NCBI RefSeq assembly: GCF_050717635.1
Contig: NZ_JBOITO010000031.1
Coordinates: 1 to 64,000 of the forward strand
Reading direction: 5' to 3'
Source: Clostridium_AD sp050717635
Lineage (GTDB): Bacteria; Bacillota; Clostridia; Clostridiales; Clostridiaceae
DNA length: 64,000 nt
This document shows, piece by piece, positions 1 to 9,177 of this stretch. The notes under the pieces were generated by a model that ran no database searches, was not told where the DNA came from, and worked only from the letters and a program-made list of their open reading frames with translations. Positions within the stretch are counted from its first letter, which is position 1, and every line of letters begins with the position of its first letter. Made by a program: the position numbers and the translations under genes.

Positions 1-121
1 GCCTAGACCTTCCTTCAGATTCCTCATCGCTAAGGACACCCTTGGTGTCGGCTATGTGCTTGGCACTATCAACCCGCACTCGGGACTTACACCCGTTAGA
101 TTGCGCCCATGCCGGGCGCAC
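1..121 (-). mobile_element. 5' end of a group IIC intron (cut by the window edge)
   Basis: Read on the minus strand, the segment begins GTGCGCCCGGCATGGGCG and contains GTGTAAGTCCCGAG, CAAGGGTGTCC and GGAATCTGAAGGAAG. These are recognisable domain I landmarks of bacterial group II introns, and the arrangement closely resembles the Oceanobacillus iheyensis group IIC intron as I remember it. The intron starts immediately after the T-rich tail of the terminator of the M16 protease gene, which is the known target preference of class C introns. The rest of the ribozyme and any reverse transcriptase lie outside the window. Confidence 0.85.
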
Positions 122-127
122 AAAAAA

Positions 128-156
128 TAAAAACCAGTAAATTCTACTGGCTTTTT
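128..156 (-). terminator. Terminator of the M16 protease gene and intron target
   Basis: CCAGTA and TACTGG arms (134-139 and 145-150) are followed on the minus strand by a T-rich run that ends at the intron boundary. It lies about 25 bases after the protease stop codon. Confidence 0.8.
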
Positions 157-174
157 ATGCTTATATTCTAACTA

Positions 175-3100
175 TTACTGTTTAGAATTCTTAATAGGAA
201 CAATAATTCTATGAAATAGCTTCTTGTTTTCATTTACTTTAGTTTCTCCACCAACAACGCAATAAAAATTTTGTTTTATCACATTTTCAATTAGTGCTGC
301 ATAGTTTCTTATATCCTCTGAAGTAGTAGCTAGCACCTCATCTCGCTCTCTTTGAACATCCTCCTGCGTTATGCCTTTAAAATACATATTGTCGCCTATC
401 ACACCTTTATATTGTGGAGATGTTAGCGAATCCATATTTCCTATAGTCCCTATTATATAATTAACCATTTCACTATCATCGGCTTTAAAGTTTTTTAAAA
501 AATTTATAGCCTCATCGAAAGTATTCAGTGTTTCTTTTAAATTAGGATCACGGTAAGAGTAGAATAAGACTTCTTCACTTGTAAAACTCATAGCCCCACC
601 ATAGGCACCACCTTTTATTCTAAGCTTTTGCCATAAATAATCACTATTTAAAATATTTTCAAGAACCTTCATGCTTCCATTATAGATATACCCTGCTTGT
701 TTAAAACTTCCAGCCTTCACCACATATTGTACTTGTGAGGGAATGACAAAAGCCTCATTCTTAGTTGTAAAATCAAACTTATATTCCTGTTTCGCAAATT
801 TTTCATCCTTTATTTTTTCTTCCAAACTCTTAAGGCTATAAGCAAATTCAGGATAAAATTTTTCATCCCCCGTGTAACTTACCACCAATTTTTCTTTATT
901 AAAAACAATATCTTTAACATGATTTAAGCTTTTTACAATTTCATCAAATTCTGTATCAAAGTTATCATCTAAATTGCAAATGAAATCGTAATAAGTCAAA
1001 TAATCCAAGTCATTATACTTACCACTGTCTGATATATATGATAACGCACGTTTCATAGCAAGAATATTCCCTCCACTTGTAAACATAGATTCGTAATTTA
1101 TTCTTAACATTTTAATTAATTCTTTAATACGATTCTTATCATTAAACACACTATGATTTATTATTTCATCTAATATCTCCAAGGCATTTGATAAGGTATT
1201 ATTAAGCGTTTTAACTGAAATACTCATTTTAGGTTGGTACTCATCACTATCAGTATTTTTTTTAAATGCTGTTGAAGTAAAACTAATCCCTCCAGTATCC
1301 TTCATTATTTTATTTGATAACTGCATGTGGTCATATTTTTCAGTGTTAGTATTCCCCAGTATATTAGACAAAAGTTTCAAATATAATAGTTCTTTTTGGG
1401 GCACTTTTGAACTGTCAAAATACAAATTGCAGTAAGTAATCCCATCAGTAAACATAGGATGATCTAGTACTTTTATATCACCTTCTTTTTTTTCTATTGT
1501 ATGAATTTGTTCAGCTAATATGTTTAAATCTCCCCGTGTTAGTGTTGGTATTTTGGATAAATTCACTTTTGAATCTACATTATCCTGCCATTTTTTTAAG
1601 TTTTCTGTGTTTTTTATAATTTTATCTAGTTCAATCTCTGATATAGATGATTTAAAGGATGCGAGTTTAACTTTTGTTATTTCTTCTTTGACTTCATTTA
1701 AGCCACTAGATGGTTTTAATACAACTAATGAATTATGATTGTTATCCAATAAATATTTTTGTATTAACTTTTCAAAATATCCACTAAATAGTTTAGATTT
1801 TATTTTGTTAAGTGCAGGAGTTACCTCTAGATATTCTGTAGGGCTCATGTCGTAATTCCAGGAATTCAAAGCAGCGGACATATAGTTCATACCTCTATTG
1901 GCATCTGAATGTTCGGTCCGCAAACTAAACTCAATAGCGTTAAATACAGAATTTACTAGTTCCTCGTCAAAACCTTCACTTACTATTTTCTTTAATGCAT
2001 TCTCAACAATTTTTTTGAAATTATCTTTTTCCGACTCATTTGTATTAGTGATAACAATGCTAAAGGTCGGCTGTGCCATTGAGGAATTAAAATTTGCAAA
2101 AGAATTAGCTCCAATATGGCTATCCCCTAAAGCTTTCCTTAGAGGTGACGCTTTAGTATTTAAAAGGATTGATTCTAAAATTTGGAAAGCTAAAACGCTC
2201 TCTACATCCGATCCATTATTTATCAAATAATTAGATGATAGATAAGTCATATTCGCTGTAGTTGCATCTTTAGCTACTGGGTAAAATGCTGTTTTTTCAG
2301 ACTTTGCTTCAGGTGAATTTTCTAATTTAATTACACTATCCACACTGGTTTTTTTAAACTTAGACAAATAATTTTCATCCATAAATTTCAAAGTATTTTC
2401 AATATCTAATTTTCCATATAAATAGATAGAACTATTTGACGGAACATAATACTTTTTATATGTTTGTATAATTTTGGAGTAGGTTAAGTCAGGTATATTT
2501 TCTGGATTACCACCAGATTCAAAAGCATAGGAATTGTCTTTAAAAAGTGACTTATTAATAGTGTTTCTTAGTATCATTTGAGGTGAAGAATAATTTCCTT
2601 TCATTTCATTGTATACTATTCCATTATAATTTAATTCACCTGTTTCCCTATTAACTTCATAATGCCAACCTTCTTGCTGAAGTATTCTAGGATCTTTAGA
2701 TAAATTAGGGTAAAACACTGCATCCAAATACACACTCATTAGATTCCGAAAATCTTTTTCATTTTTACTGGCTACTGGGTACATTGTAAAATCCGGACCT
2801 GTAAATGCATTTATAAAGGTATTCAATGATTGCTTAGTCATAATTAAAAATGGATCTTTAACCGGATATTTCTCTGAACCACAAAGTACTGAATGTTCAA
2901 TAATATGATTCACTCCAGTATTATCACTTACCGGCGTACGGAAACTTATAGAGAAAACTTTATTTTCATCCTCATTCTGTAAATAGATAAGTTTAGCTCC
3001 GCTTTTAACATGTTTAAATATCATTGCAGTACATTGTATATCCTGTATCCATTTTTTAGATTCCAGCTTAAAACCAGAAATATTTTCCCCTGTTTTAATT

Positions 3101-3231
3101 TCTTTTACACCACTTATGGCAGCAGAAGCATTCCACCTTTGAAACTGAGTGCCTTTTGCAACTCCTGTTAAACTATTAATAAATAATCCCATCGCTAGTA
3201 TAATAGACGTAATTTTAGTAAATTTCTTCAT
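175..3231 (-). CDS. Exported M16C (presequence protease-like) zinc peptidase
   Basis: This is a 1018-residue insulinase-superfamily peptidase of the PreP/Cym1 (M16C) type. The inverted zinc motif HIIEH is at residues 109-113 (zinc ligands H109 and H113, catalytic E112) and the distal glutamate is probably E187 in QQEGWH. The length fits the two-half M16C fold that encloses peptide substrates. The N-terminus (KK, then a hydrophobic stretch of about 15 residues) is a signal peptide or anchor, so the enzyme probably works outside the membrane, degrading peptides. Many bacterial homologues are cytosolic, so the leader is notable. It is a single gene with its own terminator, followed by an intron insertion. 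Confidence 0.88.
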   Translation of the reverse strand: MKKFTKITSIILAMGLFINSLTGVAKGTQFQRWNASAAISGVKEIKTGENISGFKLESKKWIQDIQCTAMIFKHVKSGAKLIYLQNEDENKVFSISFRTPVSDNTGVNHIIEHSVLCGSEKYPVKDPFLIMTKQSLNTFINAFTGPDFTMYPVASKNEKDFRNLMSVYLDAVFYPNLSKDPRILQQEGWHYEVNRETGELNYNGIVYNEMKGNYSSPQMILRNTINKSLFKDNSYAFESGGNPENIPDLTYSKIIQTYKKYYVPSNSSIYLYGKLDIENTLKFMDENYLSKFKKTSVDSVIKLENSPEAKSEKTAFYPVAKDATTANMTYLSSNYLINNGSDVESVLAFQILESILLNTKASPLRKALGDSHIGANSFANFNSSMAQPTFSIVITNTNESEKDNFKKIVENALKKIVSEGFDEELVNSVFNAIEFSLRTEHSDANRGMNYMSAALNSWNYDMSPTEYLEVTPALNKIKSKLFSGYFEKLIQKYLLDNNHNSLVVLKPSSGLNEVKEEITKVKLASFKSSISEIELDKIIKNTENLKKWQDNVDSKVNLSKIPTLTRGDLNILAEQIHTIEKKEGDIKVLDHPMFTDGITYCNLYFDSSKVPQKELLYLKLLSNILGNTNTEKYDHMQLSNKIMKDTGGISFTSTAFKKNTDSDEYQPKMSISVKTLNNTLSNALEILDEIINHSVFNDKNRIKELIKMLRINYESMFTSGGNILAMKRALSYISDSGKYNDLDYLTYYDFICNLDDNFDTEFDEIVKSLNHVKDIVFNKEKLVVSYTGDEKFYPEFAYSLKSLEEKIKDEKFAKQEYKFDFTTKNEAFVIPSQVQYVVKAGSFKQAGYIYNGSMKVLENILNSDYLWQKLRIKGGAYGGAMSFTSEEVLFYSYRDPNLKETLNTFDEAINFLKNFKADDSEMVNYIIGTIGNMDSLTSPQYKGVIGDNMYFKGITQEDVQRERDEVLATTSEDIRNYAALIENVIKQNFYCVVGGETKVNENKKLFHRIIVPIKNSKQ

Positions 3232-3349
3232 CTTATTCCCCCGATCAAATATATTTTTTTTAACACATTTATTTTCGTGTTATATTTAGTATGTTTTATT
3301 TTTAATATTCCATTCATTAATCATTTTTTTTAATTAAATCCATAAAACA

Positions 3350-3383
3350 AAAAAAGTCCAGTAGAATAATTATTCTACTGAAC
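3350..3383 (-). terminator. Terminator of the wall-hydrolase gene
   Basis: The stem GTAGAATAAT/ATTATTCTAC, extended by flanking pairs, is followed on the minus strand by seven T residues. It sits just after the stop codon of the minus-strand gene. Confidence 0.8.
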
Positions 3384-3396
3384 CTTTGAAATGTCG

Positions 3397-4338
3397 TTAA
3401 ATAATCTGACTATTTAACATGCTTAGCATATCTTGTTTTTCTTTTGTAAACCTATTATATACACTTTGTTTTACTTGCGCTGAACTACTTTTAAAATAAA
3501 TATTAACCTTTTGACGTTCCTTATATAAATCATTTATGATATTACCATCACTGTTATTTAAATTAATTTTCGAGAACAGGGATGAAGTTCCACCTACACC
3601 ATGTTGAACTACTGTGGAGAAGAAGCTTTCTTTTAAAGCATCACTCTTTTGATTTATATCAAACCCATATTTCAATTTCAAATTTTGCGCTGCACTATCA
3701 TAATAATCTTGTTTTATACAATCATGCTGAAGCTTTAAAAAATTTTTTTTATTAGATGTGGCAATGCCTGTCCACTGCGCGTCAAAATTTACACCAAATC
3801 TGTTACCATCTTTAGCTTTTGCTCCTGATAATTTTTTATATAACTCATTATTATTTCCTTTAAGTGAGTTTATAAAAGAATCTAAAGATCCTGTTTTAGA
3901 TGAAAATTGCCATGCTCCATAAGATTTGCCACCATAATCTCCTGGTGTATTGCTTATAGTTCCTGGATTAGCATTGGATTCATATTTAGCAGCTGTAAGC
4001 CCTAACCCATCCACTTTATTATCTCCCTGTGTGTAATCATTAAATATTTCACGGGATGCACCTCGCATGTTTGAATTAAAATTACTTATAGCCCCCAGTG
4101 AATCGTCTAAACTAAAAGATCCCTGCTTTGATAATGCCTCCGACATAAGCTCTGCCATCATTGAATTGCCTGAGCTATCCGTCATCTGCATAAGTATTGT
4201 TTGAAACGCAGCTTCTTGCATTTCTTTTTCATTCTGAAGATTCACTGTGCCTATATCAGAGGTGGCATTATTTTTTTTTATTTCAGCTGTATATTGCTTT
4301 AACAGTGTACTATTAATCATATTTGCAGATAAAGCCAT
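3397..4338 (-). CDS. Putative lysozyme-like cell-wall hydrolase
   Basis: The 313-residue protein has no clear signal peptide. Its C-terminal two thirds contain a SYGAWQFSS-type segment after a YESNANPG motif and a later VVQHGVGG segment, which resemble the active-site environment of phage-tail and VgrG-associated lysozyme-like or transglycosylase domains. The N-terminal 100 residues (EAAFQTILMQMTDSSG and MMAELMSEAL) are helical and faintly recall the rod-binding part of FlgJ, but that match is weak. The start is the ATG behind GGGTGAT. A role in peptidoglycan cleavage during export or flagellar assembly is inference. Confidence 0.55.
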   Translation of the reverse strand: MALSANMINSTLLKQYTAEIKKNNATSDIGTVNLQNEKEMQEAAFQTILMQMTDSSGNSMMAELMSEALSKQGSFSLDDSLGAISNFNSNMRGASREIFNDYTQGDNKVDGLGLTAAKYESNANPGTISNTPGDYGGKSYGAWQFSSKTGSLDSFINSLKGNNNELYKKLSGAKAKDGNRFGVNFDAQWTGIATSNKKNFLKLQHDCIKQDYYDSAAQNLKLKYGFDINQKSDALKESFFSTVVQHGVGGTSSLFSKINLNNSDGNIINDLYKERQKVNIYFKSSSAQVKQSVYNRFTKEKQDMLSMLNSQII

Positions 4339-4632
4339 AATTATCACCCGTTTTATATAAATTTTTGTTCTATAAATTTATTATCGTATGTTTTAAGAAT
4401 AAAATAATTCTAGTATTATTTTTATATTTTACCATTTAAATCACCACATATCAACATTTAAATGTGTAAATAATATATTTATAATCAGTGCTATTACTGT
4501 ATTAATAAGAGTCTTTTTCATTAATTAAACCATTCTTTGGTTTTAGTTATAACACATATATCTGCTTGTGTATGTTATTATATATATAGTGACACATAAT
4601 AATATTTATTTATTCTAATGGAGGCATAAAAA

Positions 4633-6219
4633 ATGGCAGTAAAAAACAAACATAATACCTATAATACATTATTTCACTGGCACAGCTTTAGATTAAAACT
4701 TATTTTAGAGGGAATTGGTGTTGGTATTATTACCGGCTTATTAATTGTACTATATCGTTTTATTCTCTCAAGGGCAAGCATTCTTATAACTGAAGTTTAT
4801 AAAACTATATCTATAAAGCCTATACTTGTACTTCCATGGATTTTGGCTTTAATAATTATTGGATACATCGTAGGACTTATGGTTAAACATCAACCCATGA
4901 TCAGTGGAAGTGGAATTCCCCAGGTAGAAGGGGTTTTACTTAGAGAAATTGATATGTCATGGTGGAGAGTTATACTTGGTAAATTTATGGGCGGAGTTCT
5001 TTCAATAGGTTCAGGTCTTTCTCTTGGACGCGAAGGTCCATCTGTTCAATTAGGTTCAGCAGTTGGTCAAGGCTTTAGCAAGATATTTAAAAGAGTGAAA
5101 ATAGAAGAAAAGTATCTTATCACAAGTGGAGCTTCTGCCGGACTTGCCGCTGCCTTTAATGCTCCTCTGGCCGCAGTTATGTTTGCCTTAGAAGAGGTTC
5201 ATAAGAATTTTTCGCCCTTAGTTTTACTCTCAGCTCTATCTGCATCATTATCAGCAGTATTGGTAGCTAGTAGTTTCTTTGGCTTAAAACCAGTTTTCAC
5301 TTTTGATAATCTAGCCATATTACCCCTTAAATATTATCTTTACATAATTTTACTTGGGATTATTATAGGGGTTTTAGGAGTAATCTTTAATAAACTTCTT
5401 TTAAAGACTCAGGACTTATATTCGGGTCAAAAGTGGCTTCCAAAAGAAATGAGAATAGTTATACCCTTACTAATTTCAGTTGTACTTGGGATAGCACTAC
5501 CTCAGGTTTTAGGTGGAGGACATGATCTTATAACCTCATTAATTTCTACGAATTTTCCACTAACTATTTTAGTTATCCTACTTCTAGTTAAATTTTTATT
5601 TACTATGGCAAGCTATGGATCAGGTGCGCCAGGAGGAATCTTTCTTCCACTACTTGCTATTGGAGCATTAATAGGAAATCTTTACGGGGTAGCACTTGTA
5701 AATATTTTAAATTTTGATAGCATGTATATCAATAACTTTATAATACTTGCAATGGCAGGATATTTCACAGCTGTAGTTAGAGCACCTATAACTGGAACTA
5801 TTCTAATTACTGAAATGACAGGTAACTTTACTCATTTGCTTTCACTTGCAATTGTATCAATAGTTGCATATATAGTTGCAGATATTTTAGCATCAAAGCC
5901 TATTTATGAATCATTGCTAGAAAGATTTTTACACAATGCAGGTGAAAAACTATCTTTTGGTAATAAGAAACATAAGCATCTATTAGAATTTTCTGTTTGC
6001 ATGGGCTGTGAATTAGATGGTAAACTAGTCAAAGAAGTTAAGTGGCCACAGAGCTGTCTACTAGTCGCAGTTAAGCGAGGAGAACAAGAAATACTTCCAA
6101 AAGGAGATACTGTTATTTTCTCCGGCGATTATTTAATAGTACTTACTGATGAGAATAAAGTATCTGGCATAAATGATGTTTTAAATAAAAAAACTGCCTC
6201 GTCTGAGACATTAGACTAA
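4633..6219 (+). CDS. ClC-type chloride/proton antiporter with RCK_C domain
   Basis: The 528-residue membrane protein carries the ClC signatures GSGIP (102-106), GREGPS (142-147) and GAPGGIFLP. The gating glutamate of GREGP is E144. The internal proton glutamate of exchangers (E203 in E. coli ClcA) corresponds to E188 in the sequence FALEEVH, so the protein should be a Cl-/H+ antiporter rather than a channel. After about 11 membrane helices, the last 80 residues (LEFSVCMGCELDGKLV to VIFSGDYLIVLTDE) form a TrkA-C/RCK_C regulatory domain instead of the usual CBS pair. It is monocistronic and converges on the next gene through a shared terminator. Confidence 0.92.
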   Translation: MAVKNKHNTYNTLFHWHSFRLKLILEGIGVGIITGLLIVLYRFILSRASILITEVYKTISIKPILVLPWILALIIIGYIVGLMVKHQPMISGSGIPQVEGVLLREIDMSWWRVILGKFMGGVLSIGSGLSLGREGPSVQLGSAVGQGFSKIFKRVKIEEKYLITSGASAGLAAAFNAPLAAVMFALEEVHKNFSPLVLLSALSASLSAVLVASSFFGLKPVFTFDNLAILPLKYYLYIILLGIIIGVLGVIFNKLLLKTQDLYSGQKWLPKEMRIVIPLLISVVLGIALPQVLGGGHDLITSLISTNFPLTILVILLLVKFLFTMASYGSGAPGGIFLPLLAIGALIGNLYGVALVNILNFDSMYINNFIILAMAGYFTAVVRAPITGTILITEMTGNFTHLLSLAIVSIVAYIVADILASKPIYESLLERFLHNAGEKLSFGNKKHKHLLEFSVCMGCELDGKLVKEVKWPQSCLLVAVKRGEQEILPKGDTVIFSGDYLIVLTDENKVSGINDVLNKKTASSETLD

Positions 6220-6248
6220 ATTAAACTACCCTAAACCTTCTGAACAAA

Positions 6249-6281
6249 AAAAAATAACTAGTACATTACTAGTTATTTTTT
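6249..6281. terminator. Bidirectional terminator between convergent genes
   Basis: AAAAATAACTAGT and ACTAGTTATTTTT are paired around a short loop, with A and T tracts on both sides. The right arm overlaps the last codons of the minus-strand gene. Confidence 0.85.
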
Positions 6282-6715
6282 ATGTCAATCTGCTTGCCAC
6301 CTGACATATGGGTAGCACCAATATAATTGGTGCTACCCATTATATGTTTTATCTTAGTATCAAATAAAATTTTAGAGCATGTCCTACTCAATCTTAATCT
6401 TAAGTTGTAGTTGTAATTTTCAAATTCAGGTCCCATTTTTTGTTTAATTCTATTATGTAAAATATCATGAGTATAATCTAAATCCTCATAAGGAATATCA
6501 TCTATAATAAAAAAGTCCAACTCTTCTCCTGCTACCCCTTTAATCTGAAAATTGTTAGCCATTTTATTAAACATAAACCATTTTTTTATATTTTCATATT
6601 CTTTAGTTATCTTTTCTAATGACATATTATATATGGCTTCTTCCAAAAATGGAACTTGCTTTAAGCAATTTACATTCATCACATCGTCTTCTATGTCCTT
6701 CACAAAGTAAAACAT
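6269..6715 (-). CDS. Hypothetical protein with a repeat-derived C-terminus
   Basis: The 148-residue soluble, acidic protein is not recognised. The start is the ATG behind GGGAGG; an upstream in-frame ATG has no ribosome binding site. Near the 3' end, the codons for the NYIGATHMSGG segment coincide with a 33-base palindrome and with a copy of a short dispersed repeat found elsewhere in this window outside genes. The last 25 residues may therefore be a recent addition to an older protein. It stands alone, convergent with the ClC gene, and no function can be assigned. Confidence 0.65.
   Translation of the reverse strand: MFYFVKDIEDDVMNVNCLKQVPFLEEAIYNMSLEKITKEYENIKKWFMFNKMANNFQIKGVAGEELDFFIIDDIPYEDLDYTHDILHNRIKQKMGPEFENYNYNLRLRLSRTCSKILFDTKIKHIMGSTNYIGATHMSGGKQIDIKNN
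6295..6320 (-). repeat. Dispersed short palindromic repeat, copy 1 (in coding sequence)
   Basis: The minus strand begins TGGTGCTACCCA and ends GGTGGCA. It matches copy 3 at 21 of 26 positions without gaps. Confidence 0.55.
6308..6340. repeat. 33-base palindrome inside a coding sequence
   Basis: The 15-base arms ATGGGTAGCACCAAT and ATTGGTGCTACCCAT are perfect complements around ATA. Confidence 0.85.
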
Positions 6716-7023
6716 TTTCTCACCCTCCCAAATCAGCATGTTTATTTCTCTTTTTTTATTTCTTTCTAATTTTAAAATTCATATGTAGTATAACAAATTT
6801 TATTCTACTTTCCCATGAATTTTTAAACCCAAAACATAAAGACTTTAACTATTATTAAAAATATTTCCAAGTAAAAGTCAAATATATTTCTTTTTTACTT
6901 TTTATATCATTAAATAATTGTAAAGTTGTAGAATTAATAATAATATGTTGTATACTATAAAGGAATTGTTTTTACATAAATATTTAGTTTTAAAAATATG
7001 CTATTAATGGGAGTGATTAACAT

Positions 7024-7848
7024 ATGCAATTTATTGAAATAATCAAGGCAATTATTCTTGGTATTGTTGAAGGTTTAACCGAGTGGATACCCATCAGTAG
7101 TACAGGCCATATGATTTTAGTTGATGAGCTTTTACAACTCAATACAAGTGCAGCATTCAAAGAAATGTTTTTAGTAGTTATACAGCTTGGCGCAATCATG
7201 GCAGTTGTAGTTTTATATTTTAAAAAACTAAATCCATTTTTATTCGTTAATGATAAGTTAACTATAAAAGACGATACTATTTCGCTTTGGCTTAAAATTG
7301 TTGTAGCCTGTGTTCCAGCAGGAATTATTGGTTTTTTATATGATGATACCCTTGAGGCAATGTTCTATAACTATCAAACTGTTGCAGTTACACTGATTCT
7401 CTATGGTATTTTGTTTATTGTTATTGAGGCTAAACACAAAAATTTTAAACCTAAGATTAATGAACTAACGCAAATCACCTATAAAGCTGCAATTATTATA
7501 GGTATCTTTCAAATACTAGCATTAATTCCTGGCACATCTCGTTCAGGAACTACTATAATTGGTGCAATACTAATAGGAACATCTAGAACTGTTGCAGCAG
7601 AATTCACATTTTTCCTAGCTATACCTATTATGTTCGGAGCAAGTCTTCTAAAACTTGTTAAATTCGGTTTGGTTTTTACAAAAGCAGAGGTTATTATTTT
7701 ATTTGTAGGTATGTCTGTTGCTTTTGTAGTGTCTATATTGGCAATCAAATTTTTAATGGATTACATAAAGAAGCATGATTTCACTGTATTCGGATGGTAT
7801 CGAATTATTCTAGGAATTATAGTGATTTTTTATTTCTTAGCTAATTAA
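7024..7848 (+). CDS. uppP: Undecaprenyl-diphosphate phosphatase UppP (BacA)
   Basis: The 274-residue integral membrane protein hydrolyses undecaprenyl diphosphate to the monophosphate, recycling the lipid carrier of peptidoglycan and other wall polymers; raised activity gives bacitracin resistance. Both family motifs are intact: EGLTEWIPISSTGH at residues 16-29 and PGTSRSG at 169-175, the latter with the key arginine R173. The length is typical, with about eight helices. A GGGAG site precedes the ATG and a TATACT -10 lies near 6951. It appears monocistronic. Confidence 0.95.
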   Translation: MQFIEIIKAIILGIVEGLTEWIPISSTGHMILVDELLQLNTSAAFKEMFLVVIQLGAIMAVVVLYFKKLNPFLFVNDKLTIKDDTISLWLKIVVACVPAGIIGFLYDDTLEAMFYNYQTVAVTLILYGILFIVIEAKHKNFKPKINELTQITYKAAIIIGIFQILALIPGTSRSGTTIIGAILIGTSRTVAAEFTFFLAIPIMFGASLLKLVKFGLVFTKAEVIILFVGMSVAFVVSILAIKFLMDYIKKHDFTVFGWYRIILGIIVIFYFLAN

Positions 7849-7927
7849 TATTATCTTCATTATTTGTTTTTTCCCTTTCGAAGTGTTATTATATAGGATA
7901 TAAATATTGTACGAAAGGGGAATTATA

Positions 7928-8212
7928 ATGAATACAATGAAAGCATTTGTTTTTGAACCTCGTTATTTAAGTTTGGCTGTTATACCCGATGTAAATGCAG
8001 GAAATAAAATATTAAACGAACTTATTTTAGATGAAGAAACTCTTTTAGGGCATAGACAGGTTGGTAGCCGAAGTTATCATATCTTCTATTTTAAAAATGA
8101 TCGTTTTTCTGTTTATTATCATAAAGGCGGAACAGACGCAATGTACTCTTCTAAATCACTAGATGTAGTTTTAGAGTATGTTAATAATTTAAAACCAGAA
8201 GATTTTGAGTAA
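7928..8212 (+). CDS. Conserved-looking small hypothetical protein
   Basis: The 94-residue protein is soluble and mixed alpha/beta, with segments GHRQVGSRSYHIFYF and FSVYYHKGGTDAMYSS. I do not recognise a family. The ATG behind GAAAGGGG is preferred to an in-frame codon 21 bases upstream that lacks a binding site. It lies 38 bases before the Nudix gene on the same strand, so the two are probably cotranscribed, but this does not define a function. Confidence 0.75.
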   Translation: MNTMKAFVFEPRYLSLAVIPDVNAGNKILNELILDEETLLGHRQVGSRSYHIFYFKNDRFSVYYHKGGTDAMYSSKSLDVVLEYVNNLKPEDFE

Positions 8213-8250
8213 ATAGTATAATTATAAAATAGAATATGATTGGAGAAAAA

Positions 8251-8829
8251 ATGTCAGTAAATAATATTACATTACTAGCAGATACAGAGTATTTAAAACT
8301 TTATAATGCAGAGTATACCAATAAAAAAGGTAGAATTAGAAATTGGTCAATAGCTTCTAGAAAAGATTTAAATACATTGAAAAATAATTACTTTAATGGT
8401 GCAGAAGGAACTATAGACGCTGTTATAGTAGTAGCAACTCATATAGATGAAGATAAAATAGTTGTTATAAAGCAATTTAGAATTCCTCTTAATGATTATG
8501 TTTATGAAATTCCTGCTGGACTTATAGATTCTGGTGAAGATGTTGAAACTACTGCCAAACGTGAACTTAAGGAAGAAACAGGACTTGATTTAATTAAAAT
8601 TGATTACAATAAGACCAAATCTAAAGTATATGTTTCAACAGGCATGACAGACGAATCCGTAGCCTTAGTTTATTGCACTTGTAACGGCAAAATTTCAAAA
8701 GAATATTTAGAAGATGATGAAGATATTGAAGTTATGCTACTATCAAGGCAAGAGGCTGCTTCACTTATAAACTCTAATGAAAAAATAGATATTAAAGCTT
8801 TTCTTGCGATACAAAATTATATTGGTTAG
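8251..8829 (+). CDS. Nudix hydrolase, ADP-ribose pyrophosphatase type
   Basis: The 192-residue enzyme has a complete Nudix box at about residues 90-112, spelled G-x5-E-x7-REL-KEETGL, which binds the catalytic magnesium. The surrounding sequence (VVIKQFRIPLNDYVYEIPAG) is that of the ADP-ribose pyrophosphatase/NudF subgroup, which cleaves ADP-ribose and related sugar nucleotides to AMP and a sugar phosphate. The ATG behind TTGGAG is chosen over an upstream ATG that overlaps that site. Exact substrate specificity cannot be read from sequence. Confidence 0.88.
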   Translation: MSVNNITLLADTEYLKLYNAEYTNKKGRIRNWSIASRKDLNTLKNNYFNGAEGTIDAVIVVATHIDEDKIVVIKQFRIPLNDYVYEIPAGLIDSGEDVETTAKRELKEETGLDLIKIDYNKTKSKVYVSTGMTDESVALVYCTCNGKISKEYLEDDEDIEVMLLSRQEAASLINSNEKIDIKAFLAIQNYIG

Positions 8830-8838
8830 CCCCAATTA

Positions 8839-8883
8839 GGTGCCACCCCCAATTACATTGGGTAACCACATGGCAAGTGGCAT
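8839..8883 (+). repeat. Dispersed short repeat, copy 2 (interrupted)
   Basis: GGTGCCACCC at 8839-8848 and CATGGCAAGTGGCAT at 8869-8883 are the two halves of copy 3, here separated by about 20 bases that themselves contain a CCCAAT/ATTGGG pair. Confidence 0.5.
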
Positions 8884-8897
8884 ATGGTAAGTAACGT

Positions 8898-8940
8898 AAA
8901 AAATCCAGTGGAATATTAAATTATTCCACTGGATTTTTAT
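8898..8940 (+). terminator. Terminator of the Nudix operon
   Basis: ATCCAGTGGAATA and TATTCCACTGGAT pair around a short loop and are followed by T residues. Confidence 0.85.
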
Positions 8941-8953
8941 TACATTAGTCTAT

Positions 8954-8991
8954 AAAAAAACATCAAGATCATAAGATCTTGATGTTTTTTT
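8954..8991 (-). terminator. Terminator of tRNA-Lys
   Basis: AAAACATCAAGATC and GATCTTGATGTTTT form a near-perfect stem immediately after the tRNA 3' end, with A and T tracts on both sides. Confidence 0.8.
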
Positions 8992-8992
8992 A

Positions 8993-9069
8993 TGGTGCTA
9001 CATCAGGGATTCGAACCCTGGGCACCCTGATTAAGAGTCAGGTACTCTAGCCAACTGAGCTAATGAAGC
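8993..9069 (-). tRNA. tRNA-Lys (anticodon CTT)
   Basis: The minus strand folds as a cloverleaf with acceptor GCTTCAT/ATGTAGC, encoded CCA, anticodon stem CCTGA/TCAGG around loop CTCTTAA, and a T loop TTCGAAT. The anticodon CTT reads AAG lysine codons. One acceptor pair is a T4-T69 mismatch. Confidence 0.93.
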
Positions 9070-9177
9070 ACGTTGTGGAACTTCTTTAGTATATACTACT
9101 TTTACGTATTTGTAAATACCTATAGAAATTTCCAATAGTTGGCGGCGCACTTACTAACTTAAAAGTAAACATATAGG

